From: Edaphobacter sp.
Lineage (GTDB): Bacteria; Acidobacteriota; Terriglobia; Terriglobales; Acidobacteriaceae
Length of the DNA: 64,000 nt
Reading direction: 5' to 3'
Assembly (NCBI GenBank): GCA_025462645.1
Contig: JAOAPB010000084.1
Span: forward strand, 54,215 to 118,214
A program made the position numbers and the translations under genes. This document shows positions 35,426 through 44,899 of the stretch, piece by piece (position 1 is the first letter of the stretch; every line of letters begins with the position of its first letter). Below the pieces are notes generated by a model. The model was not told the origin of the DNA. It saw only the letters and a program-made list of their open reading frames with translations, and ran no database searches.

Positions 35426-35670
35426 TTGCTATTGCTATTGCTATTGTTCTTGCCGTTGCCGTTGCTGTTGCTCTTGCCGTTGCCGTTGCTGTTGCTCTTG
35501 CCGTTGCTGTTGCTGTTGCTCTTGCCGTTGCTGTTGCTCTTGCCGTTGCTGTTGCTGTTGCTGTTGCTCTTGCTCTTGCCGTTGCTGTTGCTGTTGCTCT
35601 TGCGGTTGTCGTTGCTCTTGCGGTTGTCGTTGCTCTTGCTATTGTTCTTGTACTTGTTCTTGTTCTTGCC
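35426..35670. repeat. Tandem hexamer tract (GTTGCY)n
   Basis: About 245 bases made almost wholly of six-base units GTTGCT, GTTGCC, CTTGCC and CTTGCT, roughly 40 units, with a partly regular 24-base higher-order order. It decays at both edges into ATTGCT and GTTCTT units. All six frames are open because of the composition, giving low-complexity runs (Leu-Pro, Ala-Thr or Ser-Asn) that are not genes. Shorter relatives occur at about 38065-38150 and 44640-44710. Confidence 0.9.
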
Positions 35671-35700
35671 GTCATCCTGAGCGAAGCGAAGGACCCCGAA
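35671..35700. repeat. REP-like dispersed repeat, copy 1
   Basis: GTCATCCTGAGCGAAGCGAA followed by GGACCCC directly abuts the hexamer tract. A near copy (TCATTCTGAGCGCAGCGAAG then AACCCCC) is at 38155-38185, also after GTTGC-type repeats. The pairing of simple repeat and this block in two places suggests one composite dispersed element. The region 35701-35817 holds nothing else I can name. Confidence 0.7.
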
Positions 35701-35817
35701 GGTCTTCACTCACCACAAACGCCCGCCCTTTTTACCAACCCACTCCACCCTTGCTGTTGTCTGTTCTTACCTCGTTCCACCCAGAGAAATCATCCCGACC
35801 GGAGCCAACCTACACTC

Positions 35818-36327
35818 TTATCCAACCGCCCTGAACCGAATCTCTCGACGCCGCCGAGCAACCACCACCTGCAAGATCGAACTGAACAACACAGCCCCCG
35901 CCGTATCGATCAACACGTCATAAATACTGCTCACCCGCCCCGTTAGAAAACTCTGATGCCACTCATCGAGACAGGCGATAACAAAGGTGGACGACACCGC
36001 AAGGCCCACAGCCTCAAGGCGAAGTCCCCTAAGGGACCCCTTCCAGAACCCAGACACACTCACGAACCACGCCCTGTAGAAGAGCAGGCTCAGCATCCCA
36101 TACCCGCAGAAGTGCCCCAGCTTCCTCAAAAGAAAGTGCGCCGTCTCAAACGAAGGCCCATCCGTCTGGCCCCACAGAGCATGGCAGAGTTCCAGCAGCC
36201 ATCTCCCCGTATTTGCGCCGCTCATCGTAGCCGTCGACTCCAGCGAGATAACGCTGAGTCCAAAGAAAACCGGAAGCCAGGCTATGGGCAGTGCCAGTCG
36301 CTGTGTATTGGCCATAGAGAATCTCAA
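35818..36327 (-). CDS. VanZ-like family membrane protein
   Basis: 169 residues with four hydrophobic segments. The family signature is visible: RKLGHFCGYGMLSLLFYRAW and then DEWHQSFLTGRVSSIYDVLI with DTAGA. VanZ in enterococci gives low-level teicoplanin resistance, but most VanZ-like proteins have no known role and none of the van resistance genes is here. It lies about 107 bases downstream of guaB on the same strand and may be co-transcribed. Confidence 0.87.
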   Translation of the reverse strand: MRFSMANTQRLALPIAWLPVFFGLSVISLESTATMSGANTGRWLLELCHALWGQTDGPSFETAHFLLRKLGHFCGYGMLSLLFYRAWFVSVSGFWKGSLRGLRLEAVGLAVSSTFVIACLDEWHQSFLTGRVSSIYDVLIDTAGAVLFSSILQVVVARRRREIRFRAVG

Positions 36328-36434
36328 TTACTCATCGGCAGCCTCACAGAAAGAAACATCTGCCGAAACCACCCATTTGTTAGACGCCCGCGAAAAGCTC
36401 TCATCTCCCCGAAGATCAGATTAAACCTATTTCC

Positions 36435-37979
36435 CTACTCAACATGATAGTTAGGAGCCTCGCGCGTAATGATTACATCGTGCACATGGCTCTCACGTAG
36501 ACCCGCATTCGATATCCGGATAAATCGAGCCTTGGTCTGAAGCTCCGCAATCGACCCGCATCCCAGGTAACCCATTCCCGAACGAAGTCCACCCACTAGC
36601 TGGTAGACCATTCCCTCCAGCGGTCCGCGATGAGGCACCCGCCCTTCGATCCCCTCGGGAACGAACTTCGCCAGCCTGTTGGAAGTCCCGCTCTCGCGTG
36701 CCGTCAGCGAAGGCCGCTCCGTGCTCGCGGCTTCGTTCATATCTTCCTTCCCCTGGAAGTACCGCTCCCCCGAGCCCTGCGCCATCGCCGAGAGCGACCC
36801 CATGCCGCGGTATGCCTTGAACGACCGGCCCTGATACAGAATCGTCTCGCCCGGGCTCTCGTCCACACCGGCGAACAGCGATCCCATCATCACCACGCTG
36901 GCTCCAGCGGCAATCGCCTTGGTCACATCGCCCGAGTACTTGATACCGCCATCGGCAATCACCGGAATGCCATGCTGCTTCGCTGCCCGGTACGCCTCTG
37001 AGATCGCCGTGATCTGTGGCATGCCCGCGCCCGTCACCATGCGCGTCGTGCAGATCGAGCCCGGCCCGATGCCCACCTTGATTGCATTCGCGCCCGCCTT
37101 GATCAGCGCCAGCGCCCCTTCATAGGTAGCGATATTTCCCGCCAGCACATCGATCTCCGGGAACTTCCTCTTCACCTCAGCCACAGCCTCCAGCACGCGC
37201 GATGAGTGTCCATGGGCCGAGTCGATCGCCAGTGCATCCACCCTCGCCCTGACCAGCTCCTCCGCACGCTCCAGAAAATCGCCCGTAGCGCCAATCGCGC
37301 CAGCCACGCGCAGTCGGCCCTGGCTATCCTTCGAGGCGTTCGGATACTTCAGCTTCTTCTGGATGTCCTTGACCGTAATCAAACCCTTCAGCTCATAGTC
37401 GTCGTTGACGACCAGCAGCTTCTCCACGCGGTGCTGGTGCAGAATCTGCTCCGCCTGCTCCAGTGTCGTCCCCACCGGAACCGTAATCAGGTTCGTCTTC
37501 GTCATCACGGAGTCAATCGAAAGGTCGGTCCGCGAGACAAACCGCAGGTCGCGATTCGTAAGGATGCCGACCAGCTTCTTGTTCTTCGTCACCGGCACGC
37601 CCGAGATCTTGTACCGCCGCATCACCTCCAGCGCATCGGCGATCGTCTGCTCCGGCGTAATCGTCACCGGGTCCACGATCATGCCGCTCTCCGAGCGCTT
37701 CACCTTGTCAATCTCCCCCGCCTGCTGCTCGATCGAGAGGTTGCGGTGAACCACGCCCAGTCCGCCCTGCTGCGCCATCGCAATCGCCAGCCGGGACTCG
37801 GTCACCGTATCCATGGCAGCGGACATCAGCGGCGTATTCAGAGTGATGCTCTTGGTCAGTTGCGTCTGGGTGCTTACCTGGGTCGGAACGACATCGCTAT
37901 AGGCGGGAACAAGAAGGACGTCATCGAAAGTCAAAGCTTCGGGAACGGGGATTTCTATCATAGAGTAGGAGTGGGCCAA
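36435..37979 (-). CDS. guaB: Inosine-5'-monophosphate dehydrogenase
   Basis: 514 residues, normal length (508 if the second Met is used). TIM barrel interrupted by a CBS pair at about 100-210. Catalytic Cys310 lies in [11 protein letters not shown]; the flap and substrate loops are [32 protein letters not shown] and [10 protein letters not shown]. Converts IMP to XMP with NAD, the first step to GMP. Transcribed leftward; VanZ-like gene downstream. Confidence 0.97.
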   Translation of the reverse strand: MAHSYSMIEIPVPEALTFDDVLLVPAYSDVVPTQVSTQTQLTKSITLNTPLMSAAMDTVTESRLAIAMAQQGGLGVVHRNLSIEQQAGEIDKVKRSESGMIVDPVTITPEQTIADALEVMRRYKISGVPVTKNKKLVGILTNRDLRFVSRTDLSIDSVMTKTNLITVPVGTTLEQAEQILHQHRVEKLLVVNDDYELKGLITVKDIQKKLKYPNASKDSQGRLRVAGAIGATGDFLERAEELVRARVDALAIDSAHGHSSRVLEAVAEVKRKFPEIDVLAGNIATYEGALALIKAGANAIKVGIGPGSICTTRMVTGAGMPQITAISEAYRAAKQHGIPVIADGGIKYSGDVTKAIAAGASVVMMGSLFAGVDESPGETILYQGRSFKAYRGMGSLSAMAQGSGERYFQGKEDMNEAASTERPSLTARESGTSNRLAKFVPEGIEGRVPHRGPLEGMVYQLVGGLRSGMGYLGCGSIAELQTKARFIRISNAGLRESHVHDVIITREAPNYHVE

Positions 37980-38154
37980 TGAGGGGTGCCGGACGAGGCC
38001 TGATTGCCACGGGGTTCACTAGATTGTAGAGTTGCTTGCGAACCAGAGCAAATCGAAAGATCTGCGGTCGCCGTTGTTCTTGCTGTTGCTAGTTTTACGC
38101 CGTCCTTGCTGTTGTCAGTTTATTGTCGTCCTTGCTGTTGTTAGTTTTTACGTT

Positions 38155-38185
38155 GTCATTCTGAGCGCAGCGAAGAACCCCCGTA
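38155..38185. repeat. REP-like dispersed repeat, copy 2
   Basis: TCATTCTGAGCGCAGCGAAG and the following AACCCCC match the block at 35671-35700 with few differences and stand in the same relation to an upstream GTTGC-rich tract. Confidence 0.65.
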
Positions 38186-38470
38186 TTTCGAGGGGAGCGA
38201 AGCGACCCGAGTGTCTTTACGATTGCCCCAAAATTTGCCAAAAAATCAACACAATCAGACACAACCGCCGCTTGCCAGACCGTTCACCACATTCACACCA
38301 CCATTTACCATCAGTCTGTACCCGGAAATCCAAAACCTTCCAAAAATCTCGAGCAAATTACCCTGCCATTGAAATCCAAAGTAACTGGATGTATCATCGC
38401 TATTGCAGACGATTTTGTTCCGTCGTAAGTGATGAGCCGTGAGCGCACCGGTAAATTGACGGAAGGGATG

Positions 38471-38492
38471 AGTGGGCTAGAGCCCACTTTTT
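38471..38492 (+). terminator. Hairpin with T-run in the rimP leader
   Basis: AGTGGGC (38471-38477) pairs with GCCCACT (38482-38488), loop TAGA, followed at once by TTTTT. It stands about 55 bases before the rimP ATG with no gene ending upstream on this strand, so it may be an attenuator of the rimP-nusA-infB operon. A similar hairpin is common before rimP genes. Confidence 0.6.
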
Positions 38493-38545
38493 ATTTGTCC
38501 TAAAAAGCGTTTCGCGCAAGCATCAAAACGAATGGAATCACCGTT

Positions 38546-39139
38546 ATGGCACTACAGTTAGACACAATTCGAGCCACCGCCCAGCGCGTCGCCGCTTCGC
38601 ACGACCTCGATCTCGTGGACATTGAATTTCAAGGGGGCGCCAAGCACCGCACACTGCGCATCTTCATTGAAAAGAATGCACTTGAGCGCGCAAAGCTCGC
38701 CGAAGCAGCCATCGCGAGTACCGGGAGCGAAGAAGGGATTGCACTGCCCAAAGGTGTTCCCGTAGAGATGCTCTCCGGCGTAGCCCACGAGGATTGCACC
38801 CGGTTCGCCCAAGACTTTGGCACCGTGCTCGATGTAGAAGACCTGATCCCCGGAAGCGAGTACACGTTAGAGGTCTCCTCTCCAGGTCTGGAACGAAAAC
38901 TATTCAAACCAGAGGACTTCACACGTTTTCAGGGGAGCCTGGTCAAGCTTCAGACATTCACACCGGTCAACAAGAACCGGCAATGGCAAGGCCGCCTGAT
39001 GAAGTTCGCAGACGGTACCCTGACAATCGATCTATCTGCCGTAAAGCAAAAAGGAAAGGCCAAAAAAGCGACGACCGAACAGCTCGTTGAGATCCCTTTG
39101 GTCAACGTTGAAAAGGCAAACCTGGTTGCGGAGATCTAA
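38546..39139 (+). CDS. rimP: Ribosome maturation factor RimP
   Basis: 197 residues. N-terminal alpha/beta domain with LDLVDIEFQGGAKHRTLRIF, the signature YTLEVSSPGLERKLFKPEDF, and a C-terminal SH3-like domain (GRLMKFADGTLTI). RimP acts late in 30S assembly. The insertion between the first two motifs (residues about 50-70) is somewhat long. First gene of the rimP-nusA-infB set; 87 bases to nusA. Confidence 0.94.
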   Translation: MALQLDTIRATAQRVAASHDLDLVDIEFQGGAKHRTLRIFIEKNALERAKLAEAAIASTGSEEGIALPKGVPVEMLSGVAHEDCTRFAQDFGTVLDVEDLIPGSEYTLEVSSPGLERKLFKPEDFTRFQGSLVKLQTFTPVNKNRQWQGRLMKFADGTLTIDLSAVKQKGKAKKATTEQLVEIPLVNVEKANLVAEI

Positions 39140-39226
39140 TAGCCCTCCGCAGAAACCGCACGGTATCTCAACAAAATGAGATAACAAGCCTGGAATCAAT
39201 ACAGGCACAGTGAAGGACGAATAAAG

Positions 39227-40834
39227 ATGGCAAGCGCTCTATATCAGTCAATCGAGATGTTAAGCCGGGACAAGGGAATCGAGCCGGAGGTAGTCGTCGG
39301 TGCCGTTGAGGATGCCATCGCCCTGGCCACCCGCAAGTACTACAAGACGCAGGAGAACATGCGCGCCGAGATGGATCGCGAGACCGGCGAGATCCGCGCC
39401 TATGTCTACAAGACCGTCGTGGAGAGCCCCGACCTCATCGAGGACGAAATCAATCAGATGGCCCTCGATCAGGCCCGCGAACTCGCCCCAGAGGTCGAGG
39501 TCGGCGGCGAACTCCGCTTCTACAAGGACACCTCCCCGCTAGGCCGCATCGCCGCCCAGATGGCCAAGCAGGTCATCTTTCAGAAGGTTCGCGAAGCCGA
39601 GCGAGACACCGTCTTCAACGAGTACAATCACCGCGCCGGCGAAGTCCTCACAGCAACCGTAAAGCGCCTCGAGCCTATGGACGTGATCTTCGACCTCGGC
39701 AAAGCCGAAGCGCGCATGCCTAAGCGCGAGCAGTCTCGCCTCGAGCAGTTTGCCGTGGGTGAGCGCGTCCGCGTCGTCCTCCTCCGCGTAGACCGCGCCG
39801 CCAAGGGTCCGCAGGTCATCGTCTCCCGCGCCGCCCCCGCTCTCGTTCAGAACCTCTTCCAGAGCGAGGTCCCGGAGATCTATGACGGCACCGTGACGAT
39901 CCGCGCCATCGCCCGCGAAGCCGGCGAGCGCACCAAGATCGCCGTCATGAGCCGCGACAAGGACGTCGACCCCGTCGGCGCCTGCGTCGGCATGAAGGGC
40001 ATGCGAGTTCAGTCCATCATCCGCGAGCTGCGCGGCGAAAAGATCGACATCATCGAGTTCTCCGAGGAGATCACCACCTTCGCCGAGAAGGCCCTCCAGC
40101 CCGCGAAGGTCAGCCGCGTCTCGATCACCGACCTCGCCGACAAGCAGATCGAGGTCATCGTCGACGACACCCAGCTCTCGCTCGCTATCGGCAAGAAGGG
40201 CCAGAACGTCCGCCTCGCCGCCAAGCTGTTGCAGTGGAAGATCGACATCAAGAGCGAAGAGGAGAAGCGCCAGGAGGTCGAGCAGCAGATGCAGGCCATG
40301 TCCGGCGGTCCGACGACTCCCATCGAACAGGTCACCGAACTCGGCGATGCTGTTCTCGAGAAGCTGATCGCAGCCGGCATCACCACAGTCGAAGCCCTGG
40401 CCGATATGACTCCGGAGCAACTGGAAGAGGTTCCAGGCATCGGAGAGAAGACTGTGGAGAAGATCTCGGTCGCCGTCCGCCACTACTTCGGACAGTACGA
40501 GGAAGGCGAGGAACGGCCTGCCGCCGCTATCACCGCCGCTGCGGAAACAGCATCTGAAAACGAAGGGACGGGAGAGACTCCTATGGAAAAGACACCCGAG
40601 GCGATCCTTGCGGAAGAGGCACTCGATGCCGGAGAAGTGGAAGAGGTTCGCGACCTCTCGACGGAAGACATTGCAACAGCTGAGGATGCCGAGTCAAATA
40701 GCGATGCCTTCAGCGATGCTGATGCCCGCGAAGAACAAATCGAATTGAACAACGATGCCGTGGACACCCTGGTCGACGAAGCCCAGGAGTTCTCCGACGA
40801 AGGCATCGACAACGACGGACATGATCGTGGCTAG
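39227..40834 (+). CDS. nusA: Transcription termination/antitermination factor NusA
   Basis: 535 residues. N-terminal RNA-polymerase-binding domain (1-135), S1 domain (about 140-205), two KH domains (VGACVGMKGMRVQSIIRELR; LAIGKKGQNVRLAAKLLQWK), and a helix-hairpin-helix segment (PEQLEEVPGIGEKTVEKI). A highly acidic tail of about 100 residues (from about 435) follows, longer than in most NusA. It controls pausing, termination and antitermination. No ylxR frame is present between nusA and infB. Confidence 0.96.
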   Translation: MASALYQSIEMLSRDKGIEPEVVVGAVEDAIALATRKYYKTQENMRAEMDRETGEIRAYVYKTVVESPDLIEDEINQMALDQARELAPEVEVGGELRFYKDTSPLGRIAAQMAKQVIFQKVREAERDTVFNEYNHRAGEVLTATVKRLEPMDVIFDLGKAEARMPKREQSRLEQFAVGERVRVVLLRVDRAAKGPQVIVSRAAPALVQNLFQSEVPEIYDGTVTIRAIAREAGERTKIAVMSRDKDVDPVGACVGMKGMRVQSIIRELRGEKIDIIEFSEEITTFAEKALQPAKVSRVSITDLADKQIEVIVDDTQLSLAIGKKGQNVRLAAKLLQWKIDIKSEEEKRQEVEQQMQAMSGGPTTPIEQVTELGDAVLEKLIAAGITTVEALADMTPEQLEEVPGIGEKTVEKISVAVRHYFGQYEEGEERPAAAITAAAETASENEGTGETPMEKTPEAILAEEALDAGEVEEVRDLSTEDIATAEDAESNSDAFSDADAREEQIELNNDAVDTLVDEAQEFSDEGIDNDGHDRG

Positions 40835-40969
40835 TCGCAAAAGCCACGCTGGACAGCCATCCCTGACACGCGGAGACCGCAATTTCAGGGATAATACTTA
40901 CAATAGAAATTCCTACCTCGATGAGGCTGATATGAACAGCTAAGGGCGCAAGGAAGCGAAAAGGGACGG

Positions 40970-43900
40970 ATGAGCAAAGTTCGAATCAATGATCTGGCAC
41001 GTGAACTGGAAGTGAAGAGCAGGCCGATTCTGGATGCCCTCGATGCGATCGGTATTACTGGAAAAACTCACTCCAGCTCTATCGAAGCCGACCAGGCTGA
41101 GAAGGTGCGCAACTACTTCAGCGGAAACCGCGGCACCAACGCGAACAGACCCGCTGTTGAAGCGAAGCCGAAGTTCGACCTCTCGAAGGTGTCGAAGCCG
41201 GGCGATGCGCTCAAGGCAATCCTGGAGCGCAAACAGGCAGAGGCCGCCGTCAAAGCCGCTCCTCCGCCGCGCCCCGCTGCGGTTGTTGCGCCTCCACCCT
41301 CCGCCCCCGTTGCTACCCCACCGCGAGTTGCTGTCGCGGCAGCTCCACCCACCAGCACGGCGGCAGCTCCACCACAGGCAGCGCCCGCAGCTCCTCGTCG
41401 CATCGTGCCCCTACCCCGTCAGGGAGCGAATATCGTGGCTCCGCCGCCAGCTCCGGCGATCGCCAGCAGGCCGCCGGTTGGCCCTGTGATAGCGAAGCCT
41501 CCCGTCGCAGCGCCTGCGTCTGCACAGACCCCTCCCGAGCGCCCTGTCGCCGTCGCGGCTCCTCCAGTCGCTACTCCAGCAGTGGCCAAGTCTGCGGCAG
41601 CAGAACCCCCGCCAGCCGCAAAGGTAGAGGCTACAGCTCCTCCCGTATCAGCGCCGCCCGCCTCAGAGCCCGCTCCAGAGAGCCCGCACACACTTGAGGC
41701 CGCTGCAACGCCCGAACCACAGCCTGAGGTCGCCCCGGCGCCACCGGCACCGTCAGGCCCTCCTCCGCGGCGTGTGATCATGCCCCAGACCGGACCCCGT
41801 CCGATCTACACAGCTCCGCCCGTCGCGCCTGGAACCCCACAGCGCGGCCGGCCCATCTTTGAACGGCCACGCCCTCAGACCCCGGGCGCTCCAGGATCAC
41901 GCCCCAGCAACATGGCTCCCGGCGCCCGACGCCCCATGCATCCGACACGCACCTTCCCCGGTGGCCCGAGCGGTCCTGGTGGTGCTCCTGGTCGTCCTGG
42001 CTTTACGCCGGGCGGTCCACGTCCCGCGTTTGGCGCTCGTCCTGGCTTTGGAGCCCGTCCCGGTGGTGCCCCCGGAGCCGCTCCTGGCGTAATGCCAGGC
42101 CCAGGCGAGAAGCCGGGAATGCGTCCAGCTGCACGTCCGGCGTCTCGTCGCGGTAACCAACGCTACGAGAAGACCAAGGAAGGCCCGATGAAGGGCTTCC
42201 AGCCGCCACCACGTTTCGGGGGATCGCAGATCTCGCGGGAACCGGTACCGATCACCCGCACGATCACCGTCACCGAAGGTATCAGCGTTAAGGATCTGGC
42301 CGAGAAGCTCGACGTACGCGGTAAGGACCTGATCGCAACCCTCCTCATGCGTGGTGTCTTCGTCACTGTCAACCAGTCCCTCGAAGGCGAGCTGGTTAAG
42401 GACGTCGCCCGTCAGTTCGGCGCCGAAGCCCAGGTCATCACGGTCGAAGAGCAGCTCGAGAACGAGGCCATCGAAGGCTTCCTCGAAGACACGACAGGCA
42501 TGGTCGAGATCACCCGTTCGCCGGTAGTAACGGTGATGGGTCACGTCGACCACGGTAAGACCTCGCTCCTCGACGCCATCCGCTCCACCGACGTCGCCTC
42601 AGGCGAAGCCGGAGGCATCACCCAGCACATCGGAGCCTACAAGGTCCACGTCACCAAGCCCGACTCTCCCGCCTTTGGTCGCGAGATCGTCTTCCTCGAC
42701 ACCCCTGGCCACGAAGCCTTCACCCGCATGCGTGCCCGTGGTGCGAAGGTCACCGACATCGTCGTCGTCGTCGTCGCTGCGGATGACGGCGTGATGCCCC
42801 AGACCCTCGAAGCCATCGACCACGCGAAGGCGGCGAATGTGCCGATCATCGTGGCGGTCAACAAGATCGACAAGCCCGAGGCCAACCCCGACCGCGTCAA
42901 GCAGCAGCTCGGCGACCGCGGCCTGGTTCCCGAAGCCTGGGGCGGAAGCACGGTCTTCGTCGATGTCTCCGCGAAGAAGCGCATCAACCTCGATCTTCTC
43001 GAAGAGATGATCTGCCTCGTCGCCGACATTAGCGCACCCAAGGCACAGCCGGACCGGCCAGCCGTCGGAACCGTCATCGAAGCCAAGCTCGATCGCGGTC
43101 GCGGAGCCGTCGCCAGCATCTTGGTGCAGAACGGAACTCTTCGTCTCGGCGACAGCTACATCGTCGGCAACACCTTCGGCAAGATCCGCGCCATGTTCGA
43201 CGATCGTGGTCGCGCCATCACCGAAGCCGGTCCATCTACGCCCGTTGAGATTCTGGGCCTGGAAGGAATGCCGGACGCGGGCGATACCTTCCTCGTCATG
43301 GCGGATCGCGACAAGGCCAAGGGCATCGCGCAGTACCGCAAGATGAAGGAGCGCGAGGCGCAGCTCGCCAAGAGCTCCCGCGTCTCGCTCGAAGGCCTTG
43401 CCGAGCAGATCAAGCAGGCTGGCATGAAGGATCTCAACCTGATCCTCAAGGGCGACGTGCAGGGCTCGGTCGAAGTTCTGGCCGACTCGCTCCAGCGCAT
43501 GTCTACCGAGAAGGTTCGCGTTCGCGTCCTCCACTCCGGAGTCGGAGCTATCACCGAGTCCGATGTCCTTCTTGCCTCCGCCTCGAACGCCGTCGTCATC
43601 GGCTTCAACGTCCGGCCCGACCGCAAATCGGCCGAGATCGCGGAGCGCGAGAACGTCGAGATTCGCCTGCACTCCATCATCTACGAGCTGCAGGACGAGA
43701 TCACCAAGGCGATGTACGGCCTCCTCGAGCCCGTCTTCAAGGAGAACTACGCCGGCCGCGCCGAAGTGCTCAACGTCTTCAAGATCACGAAGGTCGGCCA
43801 GATCGCCGGCTGCCGCGTCACCGATGGTCTCATCCGTCGCGACCAGCAGGTTCGCCTGCTCCGCGAAGGCACCGAGATCTGGAGAGGCCGCATCGGCTCG

Positions 43901-44128
43901 CTCAAGCGCTTCAAGGACGACGTCTCCGAGGTTCGCCAGGGCGTCGAGTGCGGTATCGACCTCAACGGCTTCAAGGACATTCGTGTTGCCGACATCATCG
44001 AGTCGTTCACCACGGAGACCCTCGCCGCTGAACTCGGCCAGAACTCAGCCGCTGCACGAAAGGCTGAGAAGGCGGAGCGCGAAAAGGAAGCTGCCGCTGC
44101 TGCCGCAGAACCCTCCGTCAACGCATAA
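40970..44128 (+). CDS. infB: Translation initiation factor IF-2
   Basis: 1,052 residues, a long IF-2. An IF2_N helix domain at the start ([20 protein letters not shown]), then about 300 residues (95-400) rich in Pro, Ala and Gly, a second IF2_N domain (about 425-475), and the GTPase core with GHVDHGKT (524-531), DTPGHEAF and NKIDKPEAN. Domains II, III and IV follow. It brings initiator tRNA to the ribosome. A strong terminator lies just downstream, so the operon ends here. Confidence 0.97.
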   Translation: MSKVRINDLARELEVKSRPILDALDAIGITGKTHSSSIEADQAEKVRNYFSGNRGTNANRPAVEAKPKFDLSKVSKPGDALKAILERKQAEAAVKAAPPPRPAAVVAPPPSAPVATPPRVAVAAAPPTSTAAAPPQAAPAAPRRIVPLPRQGANIVAPPPAPAIASRPPVGPVIAKPPVAAPASAQTPPERPVAVAAPPVATPAVAKSAAAEPPPAAKVEATAPPVSAPPASEPAPESPHTLEAAATPEPQPEVAPAPPAPSGPPPRRVIMPQTGPRPIYTAPPVAPGTPQRGRPIFERPRPQTPGAPGSRPSNMAPGARRPMHPTRTFPGGPSGPGGAPGRPGFTPGGPRPAFGARPGFGARPGGAPGAAPGVMPGPGEKPGMRPAARPASRRGNQRYEKTKEGPMKGFQPPPRFGGSQISREPVPITRTITVTEGISVKDLAEKLDVRGKDLIATLLMRGVFVTVNQSLEGELVKDVARQFGAEAQVITVEEQLENEAIEGFLEDTTGMVEITRSPVVTVMGHVDHGKTSLLDAIRSTDVASGEAGGITQHIGAYKVHVTKPDSPAFGREIVFLDTPGHEAFTRMRARGAKVTDIVVVVVAADDGVMPQTLEAIDHAKAANVPIIVAVNKIDKPEANPDRVKQQLGDRGLVPEAWGGSTVFVDVSAKKRINLDLLEEMICLVADISAPKAQPDRPAVGTVIEAKLDRGRGAVASILVQNGTLRLGDSYIVGNTFGKIRAMFDDRGRAITEAGPSTPVEILGLEGMPDAGDTFLVMADRDKAKGIAQYRKMKEREAQLAKSSRVSLEGLAEQIKQAGMKDLNLILKGDVQGSVEVLADSLQRMSTEKVRVRVLHSGVGAITESDVLLASASNAVVIGFNVRPDRKSAEIAERENVEIRLHSIIYELQDEITKAMYGLLEPVFKENYAGRAEVLNVFKITKVGQIAGCRVTDGLIRRDQQVRLLREGTEIWRGRIGSLKRFKDDVSEVRQGVECGIDLNGFKDIRVADIIESFTTETLAAELGQNSAAARKAEKAEREKEAAAAAAEPSVNA

Positions 44129-44151
44129 TCCAGAAGTCCAGCAGTACAACT

Positions 44152-44189
44152 CAACACAAAGGCCGGGAGCAATCCCGGCCTTTGTGTTG
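44152..44189 (+). terminator. Strong terminator after infB
   Basis: A 17-bp perfect stem (44152-44168 with 44173-44189) capped by a GCAA tetraloop, with T-rich 3' arm (CCTTTGTGTTG). It starts about 24 bases after the infB stop. Confidence 0.85.
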
Positions 44190-44264
44190 GGCTCTAAATG
44201 CGCATCAGATGTTCTCCGAAGCTGGCGCATAATTCTCGGATCTCCCGATCCGTTCACTGAGAAC

Positions 44265-44411
44265 CCAGCTTTGCAGCCACTCAATAAAAATTTCGCGGCT
44301 CAGATTAGATTTGGCTCGATTACAAACTCGGCAACGGTGTATTACTTTGCCAGGGACATAGTTGTTATCTGAGTCATCCGATCGATGCCGCTGTAGGACA
44401 ACACTGTCTCG
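44265..44411 (-). pseudogene. HNH endonuclease C-terminal remnant (possible)
   Basis: On the minus strand within an open frame (44205-44543) residues read NNYVPGKVIHRCRVCNRAKS and then EIFIEWLQSW. This resembles the end of phage-type HNH nucleases (YVPGNV-x-x-CxxCNxAK-x-x-x-x-x-EFIxW), with CRVC as part of the zinc or metal site. The upstream zinc Cys pair and first catalytic His are missing and no ribosome site is seen, so this is probably a fragment. Confidence 0.45.
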
Positions 44412-44454
44412 ATTCTGAGACGTGGATTTTGCAGAACGCTCGGGTGCGCCATCC

Positions 44455-44514
44455 ATCTCAGTCTCACACGATGGGTAGAAATGAATCTCAGCCTCACGCG
44501 ATGGGCGGAAATGA
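44455..44514. repeat. 30-base direct tandem repeat, two copies
   Basis: Units 44455-44484 and 44485-44514 differ at a few sites (both contain ATCTCAG, CGATGGG and GAAATGA), and a third begins ATCCCAG at 44515. The remaining bases to 44751 include more GTTGC/GCATTTGC-type simple sequence and an inverted GGCCTTAGCC-type patch, but no gene. Confidence 0.75.
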
Positions 44515-44784
44515 ATCCCAGCGAGTCCTTGCCGTTGCTGCATTTGCTTCTAGGTACCCCAAGGCCTTAGCCTTGGGTCTCTTAGCCGCCACGAACCGGC
44601 CTACCGCTCTGCCGAAGGCCCGAGCGAAGGCGAAGTCGGAGCGACTATTTATTGCATTTGCATTTGCTTTGCCGTTGCATCTGTTTTTCGCCGTTGCATC
44701 TGCTTTTCGCTCGACCGCAAAGCTCACTGTCCATTTCCACAGCCAAAATCCTTGACACGCCTGATAACCTTAATTCAGAGAAAA

Positions 44785-44805
44785 GGCCCGGCCAACCGCC
44801 GGGCC
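44785..44805. other. GC-rich hairpin with AACC loop (third copy)
   Basis: Perfect stem GGCCCGG / CCGGGCC with loop CCAACCG, preceded by TTAATTCAGAGAAAA much as in the copy at 16548 (TCAGAGAAA). A TTGACA lies at 44752-44757. No T-run follows on the plus strand; on the minus strand TTTTCTCT follows. It sits in the leader of the M24 peptidase gene. Confidence 0.55.
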
Positions 44806-44899
44806 TCCGCATTTAAGCGAGTAGACTTGAACCAGTAAGTTCGGACTCATGTCTTCTGCTTTGAATACTTTGCGCACTTTCACCCAGGAGGGGGTGCAC

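Larger units (their letters stand above)
37980..38545. other. Intergenic region with repeats before rimP
   Basis: Between divergent guaB and rimP. Bases 38060-38155 hold three imperfect copies of a unit like CCTTGCTGTTGTTAGTTTTTA, then the second REP-like block (38155-38185). The rest (38190-38470) has no recognisable gene. A short hairpin with T-run precedes rimP. Confidence 0.6.

Noticed and set aside
35426..35670. CRISPR array
   Set aside because: Units are six bases with no spacers, and no cas genes are near.
35394..35946. Low-complexity frames (Ala-Val, Ala-Thr, Ser-Asn, Leu-Pro) in the hexamer tract
   Set aside because: All frames are open because the unit is six bases and contains no stop; no ribosome site or conserved start.
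39539..40483. Antisense frame opposite nusA
   Set aside because: Acidic Leu/Asp-rich shadow; nusA is unambiguous.
42599..43672. Antisense frame opposite infB
   Set aside because: Falls within the GTPase core of infB; shadow of codon bias.
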